A stretch of DNA of 64,000 nucleotides from Clostridium magnum DSM 2767. GTDB taxonomy: Bacteria; Bacillota; Clostridia; Clostridiales; Clostridiaceae. The notes under the pieces were generated by a model. It was not told the origin of the DNA and ran no database searches. It saw only the letters and a list, made by a program, of their open reading frames with translations. Each line of letters starts with the position of its first letter. Position 1 is the first letter of the stretch. The stretch lies in the NCBI RefSeq assembly GCF_001623875.1, contig NZ_LWAE01000008.1:62001-126000 (forward strand). The letters run 5' to 3'. Shown in pieces: positions 8,680 to 17,392 of the stretch. Made by a program: the position numbers and the translations under genes.

Positions 8680-9413
8680 TGAAGTGCTGTAATGCTTACG
8701 AAAGTAAACACATGCGAGATGTTACAGGAATAACTTTAAGACCTGGAAAATTTATTTTAACGGATAAAGCTGTTGAATTCTGTAAATTTTCTTCTAAGGA
8801 TTTTATAATGGATTTAGGCAGTGGTATGGGGGCCACGGTTAATTATCTTCATGAAAAGCATGGAATAAAAGCTGTAGGAGTAGATCCATCTGAAAAATTA
8901 ATAGATATTGGCGTTAGTAAATATAAGAATATAAATTTAGTTAAAGGAAAGGGGGAACAAATCCCTTTTCCAGATGAAAGTTTTAATGGAGTCTTTGCAG
9001 AGTGCACGATGTCTCTTATGGATGATGCCAATTTAGTTATTGAAGAAGTATCTAGAGTTCTAAAAAAAGATGGTTGGTTTGTTATTACAGATGTATATGC
9101 TAAAAATCCTCAATTTACAAATAAGCTCAATGCACTTTCCGTTAATAGTTGTATGCGAGGACTTCATAATTTAGAATTATTACAAGAGTCCTTAGTAAAA
9201 GGCGGGTTTAAGATAATGTTTTTAGAGGATTGCAGTGATATGTTAAAGGAACTTATGGTTAAGGTAATATTTTCTTATGGTTCTATGAGTGTATTTTGGA
9301 ATAAGACTACTGAATGCTCCTTGGATGGGCAAGAATTTCATAAGATACTTAAGTTATGTAAACCAGGATATTTTATTATGATAGCTAGGAAAGGGGATGG
9401 AAACTTTGAATGA
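8679..9413 (+). CDS. SAM-dependent methyltransferase (DVU_1556-like)
   Basis: 244 residues with a class I methyltransferase core. Motif I is DLGSGMGATVNYL (residues ~44-56), the acidic post-I loop is VGVDPSEKLI, and a FAECTMSLMDD segment takes the motif IV place. The start overlaps the previous stop by one base, so translation is coupled. The 3' end overlaps the next gene by 17 nt. Its place beside a radical SAM gene and Mo-cofactor genes suggests a small-molecule substrate, possibly a cofactor precursor (inference). No substrate can be read from the sequence. Confidence 0.75.
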   Translation: MKCCNAYESKHMRDVTGITLRPGKFILTDKAVEFCKFSSKDFIMDLGSGMGATVNYLHEKHGIKAVGVDPSEKLIDIGVSKYKNINLVKGKGEQIPFPDESFNGVFAECTMSLMDDANLVIEEVSRVLKKDGWFVITDVYAKNPQFTNKLNALSVNSCMRGLHNLELLQESLVKGGFKIMFLEDCSDMLKELMVKVIFSYGSMSVFWNKTTECSLDGQEFHKILKLCKPGYFIMIARKGDGNFE

Positions 9414-9858
9414 TACAGCTTTTCGTATATTTAAATTAGCTTCAGCGGGATTTTGCTGTACCCAAATAATGTTAAAGCTGGCTTTAGAGGACGAGGAAAA
9501 AGAAAATATAGATTTGATTAGAGCTGTGAATGGATTATGTGCAGGTATAGGTTATACTAAAAAAACCTGTGGAGTTCTTACTGGAGGAATAGCAATTTTA
9601 GGACTTTATGCTGGCAAGGGAGAGGCAAGAGAGCTTTATAAGGAAAACTATAATGCCATGATGAAGGAATATATGGATTGGTTTGAGGAAGAGTTTGAAA
9701 GTACAGAATGTGGGGACATAATAGGAATTCAAAGCATAAGTGATGATGCAGGAAATATAACCTATCCAGTAAAATGTGGGGACATAATACAAAAGAGTTA
9801 TGAAAAAATACAAGAGATATTATTCAAAAATGGATATGAGTACGGGGACCGAGATTAG
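9397..9858 (+). CDS. C_GCAxxG_C_C family protein
   Basis: 153 residues with the family's conserved cysteines: FCCTQ at 19-23 and GLCAGIGYTKKTCGVLTGG, giving Cys48 and Cys58, plus later Cys near 108 and 127. Such proteins are thought to bind redox-active metal or electrons, but no function is proven. ATG 9397 lies inside the end of the methyltransferase gene behind AAGGGG. An in-frame TTG at 9406 is possible but less likely. It is part of the tightly overlapped accessory operon. Confidence 0.75.
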   Translation: METLNDTAFRIFKLASAGFCCTQIMLKLALEDEEKENIDLIRAVNGLCAGIGYTKKTCGVLTGGIAILGLYAGKGEARELYKENYNAMMKEYMDWFEEEFESTECGDIIGIQSISDDAGNITYPVKCGDIIQKSYEKIQEILFKNGYEYGDRD

Positions 9859-9860
9859 TT

Positions 9861-11216
9861 ATGAAAAAAGTAATTTCTAAAACTGAGAGTCTATGTCCCT
9901 ACTGCATGAAAAAAATTGATGCTGAAAAAATTTTAGAAGATAACAAAGTATATATGGAAAAGTATTGTCCAGAGCATGGACAATTTAAGACTATTATATG
10001 GAGTGGAAATACTCCTATGGAGAGTTGGGTCAGAAATAAAGAAAGAGCTCATATAAAAAATCCTGGCACTTCTGTTGAAAAAGGCTGTCCTTTTGACTGT
10101 GGGCTCTGTAGTGAGCATAGGCAGCATACCTGTACAGCACTAATAGAAGTTACACAAAGATGTAATTTAAAGTGTAGCTTTTGTTTTGCTGATTCTTCTG
10201 CCACTAATGAAGGAGATCCTTCTGTAGAGAAAATAAAGTTTTTATATGAAGAAGTTCTAAAGCAATCTGGGAAATGTAATATTCAGTTATCTGGTGGAGA
10301 ACCTACAGTTAGAGATGATTTGCCTCAAATAATAAGCTTAGGAAAAGAATTAGGGTTTGGTTTTATACAAGTAAATACAAATGGAATACGTATAGGACAG
10401 GATGCAGAGTATGCTAAAGAACTTAAAGCAGCAGGCTTAGATTCGATTTTTTTACAGTTTGATGGTACAAAGGATTACATATATAAAAAGCTAAGGGGAA
10501 GAGAACTGTTGGAATTAAAAATAAAAGCAGTAGAGAACTGTAATAAAGCGGGAATAGGTGTAGTATTAGTTCCAACTTTAGTACCAGGGATAAACGTAGA
10601 TAACATAGGGAAAATAATAGATTTTGCACTGGACAATATAAGCACAGTAAGAGGCGTTCACTTTCAACCAGTAAGTTATTTCGGAAGAATTCCGGCGATT
10701 CCTAAGGATGAGGAGAGAATTACACTTCCTGAGGTTATGGATAACATACAAGAGCAAACTAGTGGAAAATTCAAAATATATAGTATGAAACCACCTGGTT
10801 GTGAAAATGCTTTATGCTCTTTCCATGGTAACTATATATATAAAAGCAAGGATGAACTAATAAGTATTACTAACAAGTCAAATAGTTGCTGCGGAAAAAT
10901 TGAAAAGGCAGAAGAAGGAGCTAAAAAAGCAAAGGAATTTGTTTCAAAAAATTGGTCTGCTAGAAAATTAGATAACTTTGATGGCAAACTAAGGTCTAAA
11001 AAAGTGATGAATTGGGACGAAATATTATATAGTATAAAAAATTATTCCTTTAGTATTTCTGGTATGGCTTTTCAGGATGTATGGAATGTAGATTTAGAAA
11101 GAGTTAAGGATTGCTGTATTCATGTAGTGAGCACTGAGGGAAAACTTATACCTTTTTGTGCTTATAATATTACAGATGCAAAAGGAAATTATATTTATAG
11201 AAATTGCTATAATTAA
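9861..11216 (+). CDS. Radical SAM protein (TrsS-like, MJ0619/Tes-type architecture)
   Basis: 451 residues. The radical SAM motif CNLKCSFC has Cys 101, 105 and 108. Before it lie a CPYC knuckle at 12-15, YCPEHG, and a CPFDCGLC...HRQHTC stretch, the Cys/His-rich lead-in typical of the MJ0619 and tetraether-synthase (Tes) branch. Further Cys clusters (SCCGK, DCCIH, FCAY) follow in the C-terminal third. MJ0619 methylates a pterin, so a molybdopterin-like substrate is an attractive guess, not a finding. Selenocysteine forms of this family exist (recalled as 'radical SAM (seleno)protein TrsS'); this copy uses Cys throughout. It begins 2 nt after the upstream stop. Confidence 0.78.
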   Translation: MKKVISKTESLCPYCMKKIDAEKILEDNKVYMEKYCPEHGQFKTIIWSGNTPMESWVRNKERAHIKNPGTSVEKGCPFDCGLCSEHRQHTCTALIEVTQRCNLKCSFCFADSSATNEGDPSVEKIKFLYEEVLKQSGKCNIQLSGGEPTVRDDLPQIISLGKELGFGFIQVNTNGIRIGQDAEYAKELKAAGLDSIFLQFDGTKDYIYKKLRGRELLELKIKAVENCNKAGIGVVLVPTLVPGINVDNIGKIIDFALDNISTVRGVHFQPVSYFGRIPAIPKDEERITLPEVMDNIQEQTSGKFKIYSMKPPGCENALCSFHGNYIYKSKDELISITNKSNSCCGKIEKAEEGAKKAKEFVSKNWSARKLDNFDGKLRSKKVMNWDEILYSIKNYSFSISGMAFQDVWNVDLERVKDCCIHVVSTEGKLIPFCAYNITDAKGNYIYRNCYN

Positions 11217-11298
11217 AGGGAAATTTAGTTTGAGTTGCATTTTTATTAATATAAGTTAAAGTTAGGGATTCTTATTGTATGATAAGGGGAATTATAAA

Positions 11299-12612
11299 AT
11301 GAAACTGACACCTATTGAGAAATGGATATTAGATAAAACTGGTATAGAAAAAAGAGATATAAAAGAGATAGAGAAATATCAATTAAATAAAATAAAAGAA
11401 GTTATAGAATATGCTAAAAAGTATAGTAATTTTTATAAGGAACTATTAGGGGATAATTACGAAAGTAGTATAAACTCTTTGGAGGACTTTGAAAAAATAC
11501 CATTTACATTACCTCATCATATAAGGAATAGTCCCCTTAGTTTTTTATGTGTATCCCAGAAAGATATTGCCAGGGTGGTGACCTTAAGAAGCTCTGGCAC
11601 AAGTGGTCAGGAAAAAAGAATATTTTTTACAGAGAAAGATTTACAGCTAACCATTGACTTTTTCAAGCATGGTATGAGCTGTTTAGTAGATAAAGGTGAT
11701 AAGGTATTAGTGCTTTTGCCAGGGGAATCCTACGGAAGTATTGGGGATTTGCTAAAAAAAGCTTTAAAAGAAGTAGATATAGAATGTTATGTGCAAGGAG
11801 TTCTTACCAATACAAAAGATACTGCAAATTTAATACAGGATAAAGAAATAAGTTGTATTGTAGGAATTCCTATCCAGCTGCTTCATTTAAGCAGAGTAGA
11901 GAGTACAATATTCAAAAATAATATAAAAAGGGTTCTCTTAAGTACAGATTATGTGCCAGAAACCTTAATAAAAGAAATTACGGATAAATTTGGATGTCAG
12001 GTTTTCACCCACTATGGCATGACTGAAATGGGTTATGGTGGAGGCGTAGAATGCGAAGCCTTGAGTGGTTATCATATGAGAGATGCTGATTTGTACTTTG
12101 AGATAATAGATCCAATAACAGGGAAAAGGGTAGAAGATGGACAGCAGGGTGAAGTTGTATTTACAACACTTACAAGAGAAGGAATGCCTTTAATAAGATA
12201 TAGAACTGGAGATATAGCTTCTTTTAGTTCAAAATCCTGCAGTTGTGGTACTTTTTTTAAAACAATGAATAGAGTAAGTGGAAGATTAGAAAACTCAATC
12301 ATATTAGATGATAATATAATTATTCATATGAGAGATTTAGATGAGGTTATTTTTTCTTTTCCAGAAGTTATAAATTACAAAGTTTATATAAAAGATAAAA
12401 ATGTGTTATTAATAAAATTATTTACATTAAATGAAGATCAGTTTTATAGTATATATAAGAAGATAATAGATGGTATTAGAAATATATCCTCATTAAAAGA
12501 GGGAATGAATAAGGGAATTATGAAAATTATACTAGAACACTCAAAGGAAAATATTCAAATAACTAACAGTATGGTAAAAAGAAAAATATGTCTAGTAACT
12601 AACGGCCAATAA
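11299..12612 (+). CDS. PaaK-like AMP-dependent ligase (DVU_1553-like)
   Basis: 437 residues of the adenylate-forming superfamily, phenylacetate-CoA-ligase branch. The phosphate loop is RSSGTSGQEKR (~96-106). The adenine motif region has HYGMTEMGYGGG (~235-245). RYRTGDIASF holds the conserved ribose-binding Asp. The C-terminus is short for CoA ligases. ATG 11299 is chosen because AGGGG lies 9 nt upstream; a TTG at 11275 gives a longer but unsupported start. It would activate a carboxylate with ATP. In this setting that may be a cofactor or substrate acid, but nothing in the sequence names it. A 130-nt gap with a degenerate repeat follows. Confidence 0.75.
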   Translation: MKLTPIEKWILDKTGIEKRDIKEIEKYQLNKIKEVIEYAKKYSNFYKELLGDNYESSINSLEDFEKIPFTLPHHIRNSPLSFLCVSQKDIARVVTLRSSGTSGQEKRIFFTEKDLQLTIDFFKHGMSCLVDKGDKVLVLLPGESYGSIGDLLKKALKEVDIECYVQGVLTNTKDTANLIQDKEISCIVGIPIQLLHLSRVESTIFKNNIKRVLLSTDYVPETLIKEITDKFGCQVFTHYGMTEMGYGGGVECEALSGYHMRDADLYFEIIDPITGKRVEDGQQGEVVFTTLTREGMPLIRYRTGDIASFSSKSCSCGTFFKTMNRVSGRLENSIILDDNIIIHMRDLDEVIFSFPEVINYKVYIKDKNVLLIKLFTLNEDQFYSIYKKIIDGIRNISSLKEGMNKGIMKIILEHSKENIQITNSMVKRKICLVTNGQ

Positions 12613-12651
12613 TTCTACAGCTTCACAAGAGGTGGAATAAGTAGCACCACG

Positions 12652-12718
12652 TTTCTAGATTCATTTAACTAGAAATCAGTTAGTCTTGAAATCTCATTTG
12701 ATTTCAGTTTCACTTCAT
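12652..12718 (-). repeat. Degenerate copy of the dispersed repeat
   Basis: TAGATTCATTTAACTAGAA...TTTCAGTTTCACTTCAT matches one end of the repeat family in reverse orientation. It has many changes and lacks the second hairpin. Confidence 0.5.
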
Positions 12719-12742
12719 GAATATAGAAAGAAGGGTTAATAT

Positions 12743-13789
12743 ATGAAGGATTTATATGAAATAATCTATGAATTTCTAGATAGAAAAGAAAGCTTTGTAT
12801 TAGCTACCATATTAGAAAAGTTTGGGTCAGCACCAAGAGAGCAAGGTACAAAGATGATTATAGAAAAGGACTTTTCAATTATAGGAACTATAGGTGGAGG
12901 CATATTTGAAGCTATGGCTATAAAGTTAGCATCAAAGGTTTTTCAAAGTGGAAATTCTATAGTCAGAGATTTTTCGCTTACTAATGAGGGAGCATCAGCG
13001 TTAGGTGCGGCCTGCGGAGGAGAGGTCAAATTACTTTTAGAATATATAGATTTTAATGACAATAAAATGTTGGAAATATACAGAAAAGCGTCAGAAATTA
13101 AAAGAAAAGGTATTAACTTTACGTTTGTAACAAAAATACCTGAAGAAGGAAAAGCTATAAAGGGAATAGATAAATGGATCTGTACAGAAATAGGCTTTTT
13201 TGGAGAAGAGAATGATACGGTTCAGTCCATTTTTGGAAAAATAAGAGAGAATTTTAAAAATACAGCCTTTGAAAAAGTAAATAAAGATGGAGAGGAATAT
13301 TTGATAGAACCTATCTTTAACCATGAAACTGTATATATATTAGGTGCTGGACATGTAGCACAAAAAATTGTGGATATAACTAAAATGTTAGACTTTAAGA
13401 CAGTTGTTTTAGATGATAGAGAGGAATTTTCAAATAGAGAGAGATTTAAAAATGCTGATGAAGTAAAAGTAATTCCTTGTTTTGATAATTTGCTTAATTA
13501 TATAAAAGTAGACTGTAGAAGTTATATTATAATAGTAACAAGAGGACATGCCTTTGATAAAGACGCATTAGCACAAATGCTTAAAACCGACGCAAAATAC
13601 ATAGGTATGATAGGAAGCAAGACAAAAAGAGATTTTGTTTATGAATGTCTTATGAACGAAGGCTATAGTGTAAGGGATTTAGAAAAAGTACATTGTCCAA
13701 TAGGACTTCCAATATCCGCACAAACTCCTGAAGAAATAGCTGTAAGCATTGCAGCAGAGTTGGTTAAAACTAGGAGGGCTCTTATATAA
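12743..13789 (+). CDS. xdhC: XdhC family Mo-hydroxylase maturation factor
   Basis: 348 residues with the two-part XdhC/CoxI layout. The N-terminal domain has EKFGSAPREQGTKM and the GTIGGGIFEA turn (~45-60), plus GAACGG with its conserved Cys. The C-terminal Rossmann domain starts near 200 with VYILGAGHVAQ and continues with VVLDDREEF, IIVTRGHAFD and MIGSKTKR. XdhC binds sulfurated molybdenum cofactor and passes it to xanthine-dehydrogenase-type enzymes. That fits the hydroxylase at 3141. The stop overlaps the next ATG (TAATG), coupling it to the MobA-like gene. Confidence 0.88.
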   Translation: MKDLYEIIYEFLDRKESFVLATILEKFGSAPREQGTKMIIEKDFSIIGTIGGGIFEAMAIKLASKVFQSGNSIVRDFSLTNEGASALGAACGGEVKLLLEYIDFNDNKMLEIYRKASEIKRKGINFTFVTKIPEEGKAIKGIDKWICTEIGFFGEENDTVQSIFGKIRENFKNTAFEKVNKDGEEYLIEPIFNHETVYILGAGHVAQKIVDITKMLDFKTVVLDDREEFSNRERFKNADEVKVIPCFDNLLNYIKVDCRSYIIIVTRGHAFDKDALAQMLKTDAKYIGMIGSKTKRDFVYECLMNEGYSVRDLEKVHCPIGLPISAQTPEEIAVSIAAELVKTRRALI

Positions 13790-14889
13790 TGAAGAAAAAT
13801 AATTTTGCAGCTATAATATTGTCTGCAGGATATTCTTCAAGAATGGGAGATTTTAAACCACTTTTAAAATTTCAAGAATATACTGCAGTAGAAACAGTTA
13901 TTAATACTTTTAAAGCTTCAGGAATTAATAATATTATAGTTGTAGTTGGGTATAGAGGAAAGGAAATAATAGAATTATTAAAAGATTCAGGAGTTAAATG
14001 TATTGAAAATGAAAATTTCTCACAGGGCATGTATTCGTCTATATTAAAAGCTTTGGAGGGTATGGGGGAGCAGGTTAGTGCATTTTTTCTTCTTCCAGTA
14101 GATATTCCCCTTGTTAAAAAACACACTATAGAAATTTTAAAAGATAAATATCTAGAGTGTAATAAAGGTATTGTATATCCTATTTTTAATGGTAAAAAAG
14201 GTCATCCACCTCTAATTGATATTAAGTATAAAGATATAATAATCAAAGGTTCTGGCGTGGGAGGATTAAAAAACATACTTAATGAATTCGCAGAAGATTC
14301 TATAAGTATTCCTGTGTTTGATAAGGCAAGTATAATGGATATGGATTGCAAAGAAGACTATATTAAGCTGTTAAAATATAATAATCTAAGTGCACCGGAT
14401 AGGGAAGAGTGTTATTGTATTTTGAATGGATATAAGGTGTCTAATAATATAATAAAACATTGTAATAAAGTCGCACAGGTGGCTCTAAGTATTTTAAATG
14501 AGCTAAATAGAAATGGATATAATTTCAATGAAAATGTAATGGAGGCAGCAGCGCTACTACATGATATAGCTAGAAAATCAAAAAATCATGCAAAAGTAGG
14601 ACAAGAAATATTAGCTAGCCTCGGTTATGGATATATAGGGGATATAGTTGCTACTCATATGGACATAAAAGTAGATGAAAAAGAAGATATAACAGAAAAT
14701 GAAATATTATTTTTAGCGGATAAACTTACAAAAGAGGACAAGTTTATATCACTGGAAAGTAGAATGTCTAGTTGTTTATCAAATAATGATTCTCAAGCTT
14801 CAAGTGAAATAATAAGAAGATTTAGTGAGGCAAAAAAAATAATGGAAAAGGTAGAAAAAATATTAGGGAAAAGTTTACATTATGAATAA
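13789..14889 (+). CDS. MobA-like NTP transferase fused to an HD domain (DVU_1551-like)
   Basis: 366 residues. The N-terminal ~190 form a MobA/MocA-type nucleotidyltransferase: ILSAGYSSRMGDFKPLL (8-24), and PVDIPLV for metal binding near 104. MocA enzymes attach CMP to molybdopterin, the form used by xanthine-oxidase-family enzymes. The C-terminal ~150 residues are an HD hydrolase domain with LLHDIARKSKNHAKVG and a later VATHMD. The fusion implies that a phosphate is made and removed in one protein. It overlaps the downstream phosphatase gene by 8 nt. Substrate assignments are inference from family. Confidence 0.82.
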   Translation: MKKNNFAAIILSAGYSSRMGDFKPLLKFQEYTAVETVINTFKASGINNIIVVVGYRGKEIIELLKDSGVKCIENENFSQGMYSSILKALEGMGEQVSAFFLLPVDIPLVKKHTIEILKDKYLECNKGIVYPIFNGKKGHPPLIDIKYKDIIIKGSGVGGLKNILNEFAEDSISIPVFDKASIMDMDCKEDYIKLLKYNNLSAPDREECYCILNGYKVSNNIIKHCNKVAQVALSILNELNRNGYNFNENVMEAAALLHDIARKSKNHAKVGQEILASLGYGYIGDIVATHMDIKVDEKEDITENEILFLADKLTKEDKFISLESRMSSCLSNNDSQASSEIIRRFSEAKKIMEKVEKILGKSLHYE

Positions 14890-15475
14890 AAAGATTTATT
14901 TAGTCAGACATGGTAAAATAGATACAGGGAAAGAAAAATGCTATATAGGCGTTACGGATTTAACTTTGAGTAAGGAAGGAATTGTTCAGGCACAAAAGCT
15001 TAAAAAATTTTTTCAAAATATACATATTGAAAAAGCATATGTAAGCCCTTTAATAAGATGTGTTCAAACCGCAGATATAATTTTAGAAAATAGAAATGTA
15101 GAAAGAATTTTAATGAGAGAACTTATGGAGATAAATTTAGGTCAGTGGGAAAAAAAATCTTTTAGCTATATAAAGAGATTTTTTCCCGAGCAATTTAAGA
15201 ATAGGGGAGAGAATATAGCTACTTTCGTAACGCCCGGTGGAGAAAGTTTTGAGCAGCTAAGGAAAAGGGTTATCCCTGTCTTTGAGGCTATTAAAGAAAA
15301 TACCAAAGATAATGTGCTTATAGTTGCTCATGCAGGGGTAAATAGAGTCATATTAAGCAGCATTTTATCCATTTCAATTAATGATATGTTTAAAATCAAT
15401 CAAGATTATGGATGTGTAAATGAAATCTTCTGGAATGATGAACTTAAAAAATTGCAGTGTAAAAAAATAATGTAA
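14882..15475 (+). CDS. Histidine phosphatase family protein
   Basis: 197 residues with the RHG signature LVRHGKIDTG (His10), YVSPLIRCVQTA near 55, and a second catalytic His in VAHAGVN near 148. This is the phosphoglycerate mutase / alpha-ribazole phosphatase fold. The start lies inside the end of the nucleotidyltransferase-HD gene, so the two are probably translated together. It may remove a phosphate from an intermediate of the same cofactor pathway. The alternative, a general phosphatase carried along in the operon, cannot be excluded. Confidence 0.78.
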   Translation: MNKKIYLVRHGKIDTGKEKCYIGVTDLTLSKEGIVQAQKLKKFFQNIHIEKAYVSPLIRCVQTADIILENRNVERILMRELMEINLGQWEKKSFSYIKRFFPEQFKNRGENIATFVTPGGESFEQLRKRVIPVFEAIKENTKDNVLIVAHAGVNRVILSSILSISINDMFKINQDYGCVNEIFWNDELKKLQCKKIM

Positions 15476-15487
15476 GGGGTTGATATT

Positions 15488-17359
15488 ATGCTGAAAACTA
15501 TTTTTAAATCTGATATAGAAATGTCTCACGAAAGATGTAAAATACATAGTATTAAGCCACAGCAAGTCTTCAGTAAAAGAATAATAGATGATACGGAGTT
15601 GCAACAAAGAGTTACAGCTAATAGGAATCTAATATTAACAGCAACTCCATATATGGAAAAGTTAATTAATTTTGTAAAGGGATTTAATTTTTTTGTACTG
15701 CTTACAGATGGAGAGGGTTGCATACTAAATGCTATAGGAGACGAAGAGATACTTTCAGAGGCATTTTCTATGAAAATGATAGCAGGAGCATTTATGAATG
15801 AAGAAAATATAGGAACTAATGCAATGAGTGTGGTTATAAAAACCAATGCCCCAGTGCAAGTTTCGGGTAAGGAGCATTATATTAAGGCCTATCATAAATG
15901 GACTTGCTCTGCTGCACCAATAAAAGATAACCAAGGAAATCTTATAGGTGTTCTCAATCTTACTGGATATATTCAATGTGTGCATCCTCATACATTAGGC
16001 ATGGTTATTGCAGCTTCAAATGCAATAGAAGAAATGTTAAAAGTAAAACAATATAATACAATACAAAATATAAATGCAAAATATAAAAAAACAGTATTTA
16101 ATTCCATTCCAGTTTCTATTATAACCTCTGATGTAAATGGTAAGATAAGATTTTACAATAAAAAAGCATTAAACATGTTTGGGAGTAGTGACAATGAGAT
16201 TAAAACCACTGAGATGCAAGGGCTTATAGAAGATTGGGATAAGGTAAAAAATGATATATATTTAGGGCGAAGTGTTTCTCAAGAAGTAAATATTTTATCA
16301 TTAAGGAATAAGTTTCACTGTCATTTAACTGGGAGCCCTATATATAATTCTGAAGAAAATACTATCGAAATAGTGTATGTGTTTCAAGAGATAAAAAAAA
16401 TAAAGAAAAAGAGTAACTGTCAGGCATATTATACCTTTGATAAAATAATTGGAGAAGATGAAAATTTTATAAAAGTTATTCAATATGCTAAAAAGATTGC
16501 AGATAGTAAATCCACTATTCTTATAATGGGGGAGAGTGGTACTGGAAAAGAGTTATTTTCGCAATCAATCCATAACTATAGTTGCAGAATGGATGGTCCT
16601 TTTGTAGCATTAAACTGCGGTGCTATTCCAAAAGAACTTATGGAATCGGAACTTTTTGGATATGAGTCAGGAGCCTTTACAGGAGCAAAAAAAGGGGGCA
16701 ATCTTGGGAAATTTGAGTTAGCTCATGGAGGAACTATAATGTTAGATGAAATTGGAGAGATGCCTCTTGATATGCAGACAAAACTTCTAAGAGCTGTACA
16801 GGAAGGAGTAATAACAAGAGTAGGCGGTTCAAAGTACATACCTGTAGATGTGAGAATTATAGCAGCCACCAACAGAGATTTAAAAAAAGAAGTGGAGCTT
16901 GGAAGGTTTAGAAAAGATCTGTACTACAGACTTAATGTATTGCCTATATATCTACCTCCTTTACGAGAAAGAAAAGGAGATATACTTCCTTTAGTAAAGT
17001 ATTTTCTCTATAGTATAGGTAAGAGGCTTAACAAAGAGGACTTAATCATACCAGAAGAATACTTAAAAAAGATGATAAACTATAGTTGGCCTGGAAATAT
17101 AAGGGAATTGGAAAATATTGTTGAGTTAATTATAAATACGGAATCTGTACCAGAAGGTTATTTTGGAGGAGAAGATTGTAAAGAGAATACTCTTGTAAAT
17201 ATTAATGGTGGATCTTTGAAGTTAGATGATGCTGAAAAAGAACATATTACTAAAGTGTTAAGAAAATTTAAAGGAAATATTAGTCATTCAGCAGAAGCAT
17301 TAGGAATAAGAAGGAATACTTTGTATAGCAAGATTAAAAAATATGAAATACAAACATAG
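15488..17359 (+). CDS. Sigma-54-dependent enhancer-binding regulator (GAF-PAS-AAA-Fis)
   Basis: 623 residues. An N-terminal sensing region (~35-180, GAF-like) is followed by a PAS domain (~195-300). The AAA+ domain has Walker A GESGTGKE (~349-356), the sigma-54-contacting GAFTGA loop (~395-400), Walker B MLDEIGEMP and the arginine-finger region. A Fis-type helix-turn-helix (EALGIRRNTLYSKIKKY) ends the chain. All elements needed to activate RpoN promoters are present. It closes the accessory cluster, 12 nt after the phosphatase gene, and the two RpoN promoters at 1149 and 1885 are the only ones I found. Likely target: the Mo-hydroxylase operon. Confidence 0.88.
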   Translation: MLKTIFKSDIEMSHERCKIHSIKPQQVFSKRIIDDTELQQRVTANRNLILTATPYMEKLINFVKGFNFFVLLTDGEGCILNAIGDEEILSEAFSMKMIAGAFMNEENIGTNAMSVVIKTNAPVQVSGKEHYIKAYHKWTCSAAPIKDNQGNLIGVLNLTGYIQCVHPHTLGMVIAASNAIEEMLKVKQYNTIQNINAKYKKTVFNSIPVSIITSDVNGKIRFYNKKALNMFGSSDNEIKTTEMQGLIEDWDKVKNDIYLGRSVSQEVNILSLRNKFHCHLTGSPIYNSEENTIEIVYVFQEIKKIKKKSNCQAYYTFDKIIGEDENFIKVIQYAKKIADSKSTILIMGESGTGKELFSQSIHNYSCRMDGPFVALNCGAIPKELMESELFGYESGAFTGAKKGGNLGKFELAHGGTIMLDEIGEMPLDMQTKLLRAVQEGVITRVGGSKYIPVDVRIIAATNRDLKKEVELGRFRKDLYYRLNVLPIYLPPLRERKGDILPLVKYFLYSIGKRLNKEDLIIPEEYLKKMINYSWPGNIRELENIVELIINTESVPEGYFGGEDCKENTLVNINGGSLKLDDAEKEHITKVLRKFKGNISHSAEALGIRRNTLYSKIKKYEIQT

Positions 17360-17380
17360 GGTTCAAAAATGGAACCCTAT
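17356..17380. terminator. Hairpin between convergent genes
   Basis: ATAGGGTTC (17356-17364) pairs with GAACCCTAT (17372-17380) around a 7-nt loop. There is no good T-run on either strand, so termination is plausible but weak. Confidence 0.5.
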
Positions 17381-17392
17381 GCTTACATTATT

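Noticed and set aside
9861..11216. Selenocysteine in the radical SAM protein or other cluster members
   Set aside because: All frames close normally with Cys at the motif positions; no in-frame TGA followed by family sequence was found.
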